DNA of 64,000 nucleotides from Parachlorella kessleri (Eukaryota > Chlorophyta > Trebouxiophyceae > Chlorellales > Chlorellaceae): positions 1-64,000 of the forward strand of contig BBXU01001860.1 of NCBI GenBank assembly GCA_001598975.1. The letters are read 5' to 3'. The notes below the pieces were generated by a model. The model did no database searches. It was given only the letters and a program-made list of their open reading frames with translations, and had not been told where the DNA came from. Of this stretch, positions 1 through 9,811 are shown one piece after another (the first letter of the stretch is position 1; the number at the start of each line of letters is the position of its first letter). The translations under genes were made by a program, and so were the position numbers.

Positions 1-71
1 AGAGAGAGAGAGAAGAGTGCGTGCGTGTGCGCTCCTGCTGTAAGGAGGAGTTGAAGCAGGGGGGGATTTAG

Positions 72-1266
72 CTTAAAGCGCTTACCTGAGGACCTGCTGG
101 GCCGCTGGCTCCCTGCCCTGGTGCCAGTGCCTCCGCTGCTGAGGCTGAGCTTGGGTGCCGGCATAGGTACCTCGCTGCTCAACGTACGCAAGCCCGCCAG
201 TACGATGCATGCAGGTTGTAGGTCACAGGCACGTTTGATGGCATTCCATGCAGCTTGCAAGCGTGCCACGTTGCTAAGGAACGGTGCTGCCTTGTTGTGC
301 CCCACAGGCAGCTTGCAGTGATGGGGATTGGCAGAGCTTCCACTGCGATGTGCTGCGCTCCATGCCGCTGCCGTCCATAGACCCCTCCTTGGCACTGGGC
401 TTCTACTGCAGAGACCTTGGTGGGTGCTGCACGAATCGTGCTGCGTTGCCCTGTAGGATAGTGGCGGGATGCGGCGCGTTCTGTTGGGGCTACAGCGGGG
501 CAATAGGCAGTTCGAGTTTTAGATGCACATATTTTGCCACACATTTTGCCTTCCCAATGCAAGACGGTGTCCGTCCCAGCTTGACCTTGCGTGTGCGCTT
601 GGTGTGGCCCTCTTGAGTGTGCTGGAGTTCTGTGTTGGGTGGCAGGTGCTAGTCCAATATGATATGGATGGTTCAGGGGAGCTGTTCATCTGTGGATATC
701 TTGTAAGGTGGCATTGGTCGGCTGTTCTCCCTGGGGGCTAACGCTTGCTGTCAGGGGCCATGCTCTCTGCAGGCGAATTTCTCGACCTATGTGGGCGGCT
801 TGCTGAGCTGGAGCGCCAGGCTGGCGGGGCGCCTCTGCTGTGCGTGACTGAGGAGGACGTGAGCCAGCAGTACAACTCTGGCGGCGAGCCTCAGTGGGAA
901 CCAGATGAAATGAGCGAGGGCGACGGAGAGGGCGAGGGCGGCAGCCAGGGCTGCATGGATGAGGGAGGGGGCGTGGAGGCGGGATTTGCACCGGGGGTGG
1001 CTGCAGTGACGGCAGCGCCAGGGGCGGCCATGGGCAGGGAGCAAGGCAGCATGGGGGCAAGGGAGGGGCCTTTCCAAGATTTATCAAAGTTTGCTGCAGA
1101 TGAACGGCCCATGGCTGGTGGCCAGGGCACTAGCATGTCTCCAAGCCAGCAGCAGGCAGGGGGGAGCTTGGGGGCCGACGGCGGGCCCGCTGCCGAGAGC
1201 AGTGTGCAGCCGCTCTCTCCAGCAACCAGGCTGGCTAGCGCCAGGAGCGGCTGGGAGCTCCTTTGA
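72..1266 (+). CDS. 3' part of an unknown acidic, Gly/Ser-rich protein
   Basis: This is the 3' end of a gene that starts left of the window. The best supported exons are 308-419 and 773-1266. They join in phase (one base plus two) across a GT-AG intron and read through ...GFYCRDLGEFLDLCGRL... into an acidic Glu/Asp/Gly-rich tail that stops at 1266. An earlier exon at about 72-166 (LPEDLLGRWLPALVP...) looks coding, but its junction with the next exon is not settled; its phase would fit an acceptor near 278 better than the one at 307. The N-terminal half seems folded (tryptophans, cysteines, leucines), while the last 130 residues are low complexity. I do not recognise the family and infer no function. 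Confidence 0.5.
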
Positions 1267-1458
1267 CAGTCGGAACTGCCGAGTTAAGCCCTTCTGCGCG
1301 TCAGGGGTGTGAGGGTCAACTCACCTGAACACAAGTGTTTCACTTGGAGCAGCACTCTTAGTAACACTTAGGTAATTGTGTTAAGCCGTGAAAGCCTGTA
1401 AACACCTCGACTTGAAACAGGACACCAGATCGGTTAGGCTAAACAGCTTTAGGAAGCA

Positions 1459-3866
1459 ATGAGGCGCCAGCTACTTACACTTGGCAGTCGACATGCGGCC
1501 ATGGTGACCAGGTGGGGCGAGGGCCATTTCACATCCCGCGAACCTGAAGCAGCTAGGACCCTTGTAGCAGCAACTTATAACAGGAACTACTCTGACGAAG
1601 CCAGCAGCAGCAGCAGCGGTTGGGTGCCTAGCTGGCTTAAACAGCGGCTACCCGTGGGCATGGGCGGCAGCAGGGGGACCGATGAACTGGAGGACCTAAC
1701 TCTAGACAGTGAGTACTGGACAGTAGTGTCCTCTTAGGCGGTCAGCCGTCTGAACCCCCCCTCTATAATACAATGTATCCAACCTGTTGGTCACTGAGGC
1801 AGCAGCAGCAGCAGGGGAGGGAGTTCAGGCTTGTTCACCTTTCATGCGAGGATCAGGAGCAGTGCCAATAAGGCTACAGAGCCGTTGGCGTGGCAGCAGG
1901 AATGCATGGGCTCTCAAAAGAGCTGGCCCGTTGCCCAGGCTGGCACCGCTGCTTGTTTTGTGCAGTCATACCCCACAGCAATAACCCTTGAACTTGTTGC
2001 CATGACTCCTCTACTCCGAGTCAGTCTAGTCTGAGTCAGTGCAGTCACTGGCGATGCTACTGGTCATGCTCCCCTGGGCCCGCCTGTTTATGTCCATGCA
2101 GGGGTGTCCTATCGCAGCCTGTACTTGAAGCAACAAGGACAGGCTACTCATAGCACGATATGTAGCTTAAACTTGGGGCTGCGGTCTCTCGGTTGAACTC
2201 TCCTCCTTCCTGGCTGCAGAGTATGCACAAGGCTTGAAGCGGGCTCGGCAGCTGGGGGGCCTGACAGGGTGGGTGCACGGCAGCGGCAAAGCATCCGATC
2301 CTGCAGCGCAGGGCAGCCTACGGATGTACGAGACCATTATTAGGTGAGGCCCGTGCTGCTTGTTGGGATGTGGCATGGTTAGAAGGTGTCGAGGTGCCGA
2401 AGGATCGCTTGCAGGATGTCCAGCCTCGTACACAAGTGTGTTCCTGTTGCTAGCAGTGCTTGCTGTGGCCGCGAGGCTCATTGTCCAGGGGCTGGCACTC
2501 CAGCCAAGTGCAAGCGCCAAGTTATCGCGCAGAAGCTGCTGCTGGCTAGTTGTCTTGAGGGGGGGGGGGAGGAGGCAGGCCCCGCATTTGCGCCCTGATG
2601 CCAAGTAGTGCACTGACCGGGGCCTACCCAGTGCACTGCAGCGCGATGACAGAAGATGAAAAGGCTGACCTATCTCTCTTCACTGGGGCAGCCAGGGAGC
2701 GCGTGGCGGCGCAGGTGGGGTAGGTGGCAGGGGCATTGCCTAGCATGCCCCAACAGGCCAGTGCTGCTGCACTCCCTCCATGCGGTACTTTGAGCTGGCA
2801 GGCATGCCTGTGCATACATGCACACCTTGGGCTTGACAGATGACGAGTGAGTGTTTAATGTATCAGGCAGGGGGTGGGTTAATGTACTATACACCTATCT
2901 ATTCAAGTCAGAGGTTTGCAAATTGCGCCGTCGTCTTCATGTGCAGGTGGGCTGCCGAGTAGCGCAGGTGGATGACTGTATAGCCAAGTACCTGTGGATG
3001 AAGCACATGACAAGGTGGGAGTGGAGCAGTGAGGGGGAAGAGAGCTGCCCCCCAACCACCCCTTGGAAGGATGGTTCGGGGCCTTTGTAGGGCCCTTGGG
3101 TGGGCACCTATATGTGAGGGGGTTGACCAGCTGAGGGGGGTGCATCAGGGTCAGGGCTTTGCTTGCAGTGGCAACTACCTCCCTGCAAGGTCAACCCAGT
3201 TAGTTTCACACAAGCCGGTTATCATGTCAGGGGGAAAGAGGGGGGAGAGGGGGGACTAGAGTTTAGACGAGCCAGCCAAAAGCCAGCCACTGCTTCACTC
3301 AAGTGCTACATGGGCTTCTGATGGGACACACTGAAACTGCTTGCGTGCAGTAAGATGGCGGAGATGAAAGCCAAGGGTCAGGAGCTGCCCAGCACGGTGG
3401 AGGCGGTGGAGCAGACCCTGGGGGACTGGCGGCAGTTCAAGACACAAGCAGGCGGCGGCGGCAGTGCAGGCAAGGGTCTTGTTGGGCTGGGTCCATTGCA
3501 GGTGGTTTCAGTGCATAACGGAGTACACGTTGCTATATGCGGCTTCTAGCTTCCTTGCTTTCTGGGCGTCCTTCACACTGCCCAGATGGGGATTGGGGGC
3601 TGCTGCATTTTCCCATGCCCAGGCAGCATGGAGTGACAGGGGGCGCAGCTGGCTATGCACGACAGCTCATGCTGCAGGGCGGGTGTCTCACAACTATCGT
3701 CTGTGCACATGTTGATGTAGGGCCCACAGTGCCCTACGGGTACAAAACGGCGGAGGGCTACCCCTGCGCACTGGCAGGCAGCGACGCCAGCAGGAACACC
3801 AAGTGCCCGCGGACGCGGAAAGCGTTCAAAGCGTGCTGCGGCAAGAGGCTCCTTGCCAAGACATGA
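1459..3866 (+). CDS. SRP54 M-domain-like protein without the GTPase domain
   Basis: Six exons close in phase: 1459-1708, 2220-2343, 2642-2714, 2947-3014, 3351-3469 and 3730-3866, giving about 256 residues. The start has a good ATG and a basic, acid-poor N-terminus (MRRQLLTLGSRHAAMVTR) that resembles an organelle presequence. Residues about 115-165 read MYETIISAMTEDEK, then RERVAAQVGCRVAQVDD and AKYLWMKHM. This follows the SRP54 M-domain pattern of M..II.SMT..E, then R.RIA.GSG...V, then F..M..M. The NG GTPase domain of true SRP54 is absent. The C-terminus is short and Cys/Lys-rich (RTRKAFKACCGKRLLAKT). The last intron appears to use a GC donor at 3470; a GT donor at 3476 is equally in phase. 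The role is unknown; an RNA- or ribosome-binding organelle protein is an inference. Confidence 0.75.
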
Positions 3867-4871
3867 CGCGGGGCTGTGCATGTGTTGGTTCGTTGGGGGG
3901 TGTGTTGTGGGCGCTGCCCAGCCTTCAGCGCCACCTAGCCCTTTGTCTGTCTGTGCCCTTCCACCTTTCATCTACTGGCCGCATGCATAGAAGGCGGGGT
4001 TCTGGTATAAAGGCATCCAGCCCTGTCAGTCCAGTCCAGCCCAGCTCTACTCCCTGTCCGCACTACCTGCCACCCATGCTAATGAAGTGTCGGGCACCCA
4101 GTAACAGCAGGCTGGTTCCAGACAGGAAGTACAAAAGGTCAGAGACACGGCAATACAACAGGGCTGCAAGCACTCCTACACGGTGCTATCAGGGCAGCAC
4201 AAGGTGTTACACTCAAGAATGTTTCTGTTAGCAGCTGCAAATGCACAAACCAAAGGACGGTCGCAGATGCAGGTCTTAAGACCCCACATTATCCAGCCAC
4301 CATAATCAGAAGGGCGACGCCCAGACACCACTACCGAATTCATTCATGAAGATGTAATGGTCCAGGCGCAGCATGCTTGAAGAGCAGGAAGAAAGCCCAG
4401 AGTACCCAAACACCCCACGCGGCGCTCTCTGGCAGCACCACAGCACCACCCCAGCATGAAGCTTTCCATCTGAGTGCAAACCCTTCTCCTAGCTGCGGAG
4501 AGCTGAGCCCCTGACAAGGGCCTGGTGATGTTCCCTGCTGTAGGGCAAAGCGCACTGCTGCTCAACATCCGCTCCGCTGCGCTGTCAAAACCCACCTTGC
4601 ACCACTATGCGCGACCCTGCCTGCCCGCCACCTCAGAGCAGCCTAGGGCAAACTACCCTTCCCAGGTGGACCCTGCCTGCCTGCCTGCCTGCCAGGCTGC
4701 GCGTCCACAAGGCAATCCCCAACACATAACCACTCCTTGCTGCACCACCCACGATGTGGACACTACCACCACGGGACGCAGCGCCGCCCTCAAGCATTTG
4801 GCACACATGTAAGCCCCGGCAACCGCGGGCTTGGATGGCGGCCGGCTGCAAATCCAGCCCGCCCGCCCGGC
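3867..4871. other. Intergenic stretch between convergent genes
   Basis: This presumably holds the 3' UTRs of the upstream + gene and the downstream - gene. The only structure I see is the dispersed repeat copy at 4013-4082 and a short CCTG run near 4674-4692. No open frame here has convincing composition or splice context. Confidence 0.5.
4013..4082 (+). repeat. Dispersed repeat 1, copy a
   Basis: About 70 bases, beginning GCATCCAGCCCTGTCAG and ending CACCCATGCTA, match 24031-24104 with only a few substitutions and a small length difference. Both copies lie in gene-free DNA just outside coding regions. They contain short CCAGTCCAG direct repeats. No coding potential is seen. The copies could be remnants of a mobile element or of a segmental duplication. 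Confidence 0.8.
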
Positions 4872-7345
4872 CTACTCTGCCGACACGCCCACAAAGTTCT
4901 GGCACACCCAGCGGTCCACGGCTGCCTGGGGGGCCACCACGTCATTGCCGTAGTAGGCGGGGCTGGTGGGCTGGGACAGGAAGGTGCTCAGCGTCTCCGA
5001 GGCTGCATGGGCAGGCAGGAATACACAGAAGGCTGAGACCTAGGGCTTGTCAGATGCTTGAACTGCCCGTAGGGGAAACCATGCACCCAGCACTCTCAGT
5101 CTTATGCCCTCATGACCTCTGCTGATACTACGCGCGACTGCTAAGGAATAGGGTTGTCCCGGGGCTACAGAGTGATTAGTTGCCACGGCAAAGCGGTACA
5201 GGGAGAACACTGGCTATCACCGCACCAGCGCCGGCCCCCCCATTCCTGCTGACAACACTGCTGTGTCCAGGTTAACCCAGCGGGTCCAGCCTGGCAGTTT
5301 GCCTTGGGCACAGCAGGGACAGCACCTCTCACGTGGCCCTATTACCCCCAATTTCTATAAAAGGCTGACTTCAAGGGGCCCCGCACAGAGCAGATAAATA
5401 TATGGCCTTGGAAGCACGGCATGGTACTTGGATCTTGTTGTTTGTGGGCATAGTACATCCTGGCCTATTGTTGGCCCCACCTGGGGGACTCACGGCAGCA
5501 TGGCCAGGTGAAGTTACGCAGTTTAACTAGACTACTACACTGCTGGAAGAACGGCCGCCTGCAGAACCTGCTTCCAAGGTGCCCCTTCTGCCATCCACTC
5601 TCCTCACCAGACCAGGTCACAGGAGACGCGCCCATGACTATCCCTCACTCACCTCCCTGGGGGTTGCTGCAGCCTGGGTACCTCCCCAGGCCGTTAGTGT
5701 CCAGGGTCCAAGGGAACAGCACCCACCTGCAGCACGACAGGGGGTTCTCTAGCTAGGTGCTCGCCCCTCCCCAAACGACTCACAAACAGAAGAGAGACTT
5801 CCCCTCAGCGCGGCGTGTGCTACTTGCAGGTTGTGCTGACCCCTGGACTGCCCCTGTGCTTGGCCAGCGCACCCGATACCCCACAGCAGGGCGGAGCTCT
5901 GTCGGCCTTGAGCAACTTGACCCGAAAACCCAACGCCCCACCCTCCCCCGGGGAACAGCTGCGGGTCATGCTCACTGCAGGCCAAGGCTTCCTGGACGCT
6001 GCACGCTGCAGCCCAACGCAGCACACACATGAGATGTAGCTTGTGCATGGACCTGACAGTGCGTGGCACGGGGGGCAGCGTGTCACGGGAGAGGGGGTCA
6101 CACTTACTGGTTGCCTTCCTCTCCAGTGTCACACGACTGGATGCCATTCGGCCGCTGGTACACCTGCCCTGCTACCGTCAAGTCGTTCTCCAAGTCAACG
6201 CAGCCCTCCGGTCGCTGAAAGGAGGTGGTCTGGCCCGCGGAGAGGGGGTAGATGTAGGGGATGCTGTTGATGTCAAAGCGGCCAAAGAATTTGTCGACGA
6301 CGCCTGCAGGCCATAGGTGCAAGCAAGATGGTTATTCTCCTAGTCTAGTCTGACCTAGTCTAGTCTAACAGCGTACCGTCACCTGACCATGCTGCCGTGA
6401 GTCCCCCAAGAGGGGCCAACAAAATGGCAAGATGGTTATTCTTCCAGCTTACGGACTGTCTATGCCCAAGTTTGATAACTACCAGCTCCAAGCCCCAATG
6501 GGGTGCAAAAGGTCCAGACTCCCGGCAGTGCGCAGCTGGGCGTGTGCCCCCCATGCTGGGAGCGCTGGGAGGGGTTTTGAGGATCCCGGCAAGGCTGCCA
6601 CAGAGGGCAGGCGGGAGGGCTAACTCTGGGAGGGCAAAGGGCTGCAGGTCTGCCGCCTCAAGAACGGAGTGGCACCAAGGGCAGGGCCTGGTCTGCCGTC
6701 TGGAAACGCCCGGGCTTCCGCAAGCGGGCGGCAGCGAGTGTGCAGCTGCCATCAGCAGACGTAGGAAGCCTCTGTATGTGGCGCTGTAGGCAGGGTGTCT
6801 ATCAGGAGAGCCCCAGACATGTTTAGCCCCCTTCATCCACCGGCTGTTACCCCAGTATCTCTGCAAGCCCTCAAAGCCGAGCACAGCAGGCGTGTCGGTG
6901 TCACTCACTCCGGTACTCGTCCCCTCGGATTCCCTTGGCGGCAAAGAGGAGGCCCGTGAAGTAGCCGCCTGCTACGCTCCAGATGCACAGGAAGGCGAGA
7001 GCGATTGAGCCTGCAGGGAACAGGGAGGAGAGCGGGTGCTTCACCCCTCCCCTCGCGGGGCACACCCGCCCCCCGGGCTGGGGTTCCAGGGGCACCAGTG
7101 AGCCGCACATGACACAGGTGTCAGTCACAGGAAGGCGGCGATGGTGCAGCCCATGCTAGGAGGAGACACCTGCGGCCTGTTCTCTGTGGAAGAAGGCTGA
7201 AGGGAGCAGGCCGCCCAAGAACGAGGTAAAGGCTCGAGCACGTCATCAATACTGTTTTTACGCCAACCAGCTCACCCCAGGTCTTCCAGGAGTTTCCCCA
7301 GATGCCCTGCCGGAGCTGCTTGGGGTCCATGTGTATACGAGGCAC
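4872..7345 (-). CDS. Unknown single-pass membrane protein
   Basis: The exons I can support, in transcript order, are 7345-7276 (ATG at 7330, MDPKQLRQGIWGNSWKTW), 7010-6909, 6303-6135 and the terminal exon 5002-4872. The first three join in phase and read ...KTWGSIALAFLCIWSVAG, a hydrophobic segment of about 20 residues, then KGIRGDEYR and DKFFGRFDINSIPYIYPL. An exon may lie around 5880-5990 (ALGFRVKLLKADRAP), which would fit the phase between the third exon and the last, but its edges are uncertain. The terminal exon ends AVDRWVCQNFVGVSAE. If the codons at 7345-7331 are coding, another exon lies upstream. The topology is one transmembrane helix near the N-terminus with a long polar C-terminal part. 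I do not recognise the family. Confidence 0.55.
5428..5510 (+). repeat. Dispersed repeat 2, copy a
   Basis: This stretch matches 14433-14520 over roughly 85 bases: GGATCTTG, TTGTGGGCATAGTA, ACATCCTG, TTGTTGG, CCAC.TG, GGACTCACG.CAGCA. This copy lies in what I read as an intron of the membrane protein gene. The second copy lies upstream of CDC123. It has no coding potential. Confidence 0.8.
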
Positions 7346-7622
7346 CTGCAGTGCAACCCAACATAGTGTCCACGCCACACCGCTGCCTATTTAATGCCTG
7401 TCAGTCGCAGAACTTCTCCCTTTACCTGTGCGTGACGCCCTTTCTGGCATGGGACACTACCACCGGGCACTCACCACAGCAACCCTTAGTGGCGCACAGC
7501 AAGCGCACTCATGGGAAGGAAAGCAACCACTCTACCTTCAGATTCATGACGCAGAGCCTGCAGGTCCCTGAGCGCCGCTCTTCCCTTTCTCAGCTGATCA
7601 AGAGGAAAGCAACTGGCTCTAG

Positions 7623-7763
7623 ATGTCGCAAAAGCTTCGTGGTGCGCCGTCTGCGCGCAATTGGCGCAAATGGCACCCGGCGTACATAACGTATTACCCG
7701 CCATCCTGGGGACGCTTGCTCATTTGTCGTGACACGAATGAGGGCGTCTGGATACTGCCCTAA
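7623..7763 (+). CDS. Candidate short ORF, 46 residues
   Basis: An ATG opens MSQKLRGAPSARNWRKWHPA and runs to a TAA at 7761-7763. The composition (Trp, Tyr, Arg, Pro) and the basic start look more protein-like than the surrounding frames, and the segment could be a first exon or a small protein. No matching splice partner or family is recognised, so it may be chance. Confidence 0.2.
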   Translation: MSQKLRGAPSARNWRKWHPAYITYYPPSWGRLLICRDTNEGVWILP

Positions 7764-8393
7764 AACAGACTACAAGGCCAGCTTTACTGAATAACAGCTT
7801 TGAATGCTAGAGTAATTATGCACAGGATGAAATTCTGGGCAACTTGGCAGCAATGGTACTGACAGGGTATCGCAGAATCTGCCTGTGCCACGGGCGCTTG
7901 TCTGGCCTCCCCGGCTTGTGTGGTTGAAGTGTTGCAGAGCAAATGCTCTTGTTTTGCTTCCCTAATATCTCACGAGCTGAAACATGCCCTAACCAACACG
8001 CTCGGCGCCCCGCGCTGACCTGAGTGGTAGCTGCCGAGTGGGCGAGGTATAGCCGCGCTGTTCCCCCGGCTCACACCCAAGCTAGGTAGGCTATCAACTG
8101 CTTGAATAGGTGGTATACGAGCTGGCTGAGCCGCTCACGCCGGCAGGCCGGCAGGGGTGGCCAGCTTCGTTTGCAGGTAGGTTGGCTTGTGCAACTTCCA
8201 GGCAGAGCGGCTTTGGAGGGTTTGGGAACGACCAGTTGTTCAAGTTGTAACCAGCAACTGGCTCCGTGTGCCCGGTTTCGTGCCTCCCAACCTTGATGAT
8301 CACTTTGGCTGTGCTTGCTAACCACAGGACCTTTGTCTCCTTTCTTGGACTGCGTCTTGTACTCGCAATAATGAGCAGCCATGCTGCTTGCAG

Positions 8394-8510
8394 GTGGACC
8401 CCCTTGGTCGATCCTGGGCCCCTACAGTTGACGAGCCAGTTGACAAGGCCCAGAGCGGCGTAGCAGCTGCTAAGCATCAGCACTTCTTGTGGTCAGCTGC
8501 TGGGGAGTGA
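8394..8510 (+). CDS. Candidate terminal exon, 38 residues
   Basis: After a TGCTTGCAG acceptor the frame reads VDPLGRSWAPTVDEPVDKAQ, then a polar tail ending HFLWSAAGE and TGA. The acceptor, phase 0 start and composition resemble a last coding exon, but no upstream exon could be joined confidently. The opposite strand also has a long open frame here, so coding status is uncertain. Confidence 0.25.
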   Translation: MDPLGRSWAPTVDEPVDKAQSGVAAAKHQHFLWSAAGE

Positions 8511-8569
8511 ATAAGGACACCGACGCACCTGAGGCAAGTTGGTTTTACAGGTGAAAAGGAACCATACTA

Positions 8570-8762
8570 TTTGCAAGCAGCTCTAGGCTGTCATTGAGAG
8601 TCACCAGCACGACCCTACCGTCACCCAAGGCTCAGAATAGACATCTTTTCTGGGTGTCAAGCTCTTTGCAAGCGGAATGTGGCTGTCGTAGAGAGTCTTC
8701 AACATAACTCTCCTGTCACCCAAGACTCACAATAGACCTCATTTTGAGTGTCAAGCTTGTTC
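8570..8762 (+). repeat. Tandem duplication, period about 95 bases
   Basis: Two diverged units begin at 8570 and 8665. Each starts TTTGCAAGC and contains GGCTGTC.T.GAGAGTC, then GTCACCCAAG.CTCA.AATAGAC, then GTGTCAAGCT. The second unit ends near 8762. No coding potential. Confidence 0.75.
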
Positions 8763-9042
8763 TGTTGTTTGGTTCTGCCTGCGCAGCCTGAGGATGACCC
8801 CGCGCACGTGTGTGAAGTGTTGTACCTGCGCTTTGGGAGTGTCTCTTGGTGCCGCCAGTGTGTTTGTGCTGCTCACTGCTGAACGAAGTATTTTCGTTGC
8901 GCTGTTCTGCAGGAGGACTTGTGTTTCAGTAGCCACCCATTGAACTGGTGGCGGATTGAAACCGAGCTTCTTACGAGCGGCAGTGCTTTCCTACCCTTGC
9001 AAGTTGCAGCCCCTCTGAACGGGCCTGACCCACTACAGGACC

Positions 9043-9527
9043 ATGGTGAGGCGCCTGTGTGTCCTGCAACAGCGCAGGGGATGGCCTGGAAAATTGGTCC
9101 GACCTTGGTCGGACTGTACTGAAGGAAGATCTCGGCAGCGAAGACGCCGCTTCGGCTCCGCTCCCGCCATGATACACCGACCCCTCTTCCCTGGTCTTTG
9201 CTTGCACATATACTTCGGCTTGTTTTCCCCCGCAGGTTCTCGTGCAGGTGCTCGTTGCTTTCAGCTTTTCGGCGTTAGCCTTTGCAGCGGGCTTCACTGC
9301 CGGTGGCCACCCAAGATCGCGGCGTACAAGATTCGGTAAGATTCTATCAGATGGGAGGTTTTCAGTTTGCAGCATGTCTTGTAACTCAAGTTCGGACTAC
9401 GAGGGGCGTGGTGGTAGGGCAGATGCTGTCCGCCATGTCACATGCCGGAGGTTCGCGTCATGGGTATCTTGGCTTCGCCGGTGTGGCACTTGCTCATGTG
9501 CCCCTAATTGGCAGCAATTGAAGTGAG
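9043..9527 (+). CDS. Tentative small membrane protein
   Basis: An ATG at 9043-9045 is followed at once by a GTGAGG donor. After a pyrimidine-rich acceptor at 9235, exon 9236-9335 reads VLVQVLVAFSFSALAFAAGF and then a basic GGHPRSRRTRFG, in phase 0 with the ATG. A third exon from 9366 or 9373 to a stop near 9522-9524 would complete a protein of about 80-90 residues; both acceptors give open frames. A hydrophobic N-terminal helix followed by an Arg cluster suggests a signal anchor. The gene model rests on one good exon plus a start-codon-only exon, so it is weak. No family is recognised. Confidence 0.3.
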
Positions 9528-9811
9528 CACACTGTTTCGCAGGTAGCCAAGCGCTCAAGCATATTTCGGCTTCTCATGCCGGCCTGCTTCCTGCTCTAGG
9601 TGGGTTTCTGGTCTGTTTGTGGAGGTCTTGGGCCCACGGGCCCAGATTGGTAAGCACTGGTGTTTGCCCAGAGAAGGAGAAAGAACTGCAGAGCCTAAGG
9701 TTCCCACGCAAAATATCACCCCCCAGCGCATCTGTGCTTGCTGCAGTGTTCCCGAAGCGCTTGAAAGCGCCGCCACTGCCGCTGCAGCGCACCGCCTCGC
9801 TCCCAAAGCAG

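Larger units (their letters stand above)
7346..9042. other. Weakly supported stretch
   Basis: About 1.7 kb with no gene I can assemble. It contains one short ATG frame (7623-7763), one exon-like segment (8394-8510) and a tandem duplication (8570-8762), each listed separately. The left edge probably includes the promoter or first exon of the - strand membrane protein gene. Confidence 0.4.

Noticed and set aside
1..12. GA dinucleotide run at the left edge as a telomere or promoter element
   Set aside because: Short simple-sequence run without telomere-type repeat; nothing else supports it.
6360..6944. Open frame of 194 codons on the - strand
   Set aside because: Falls within an intron of the - strand membrane protein; the flanking exons join in phase without it.
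8094..8483. 129-codon open frame on the - strand
   Set aside because: Competes with the + strand exon-like segment, contains no motif and has no splice partners.
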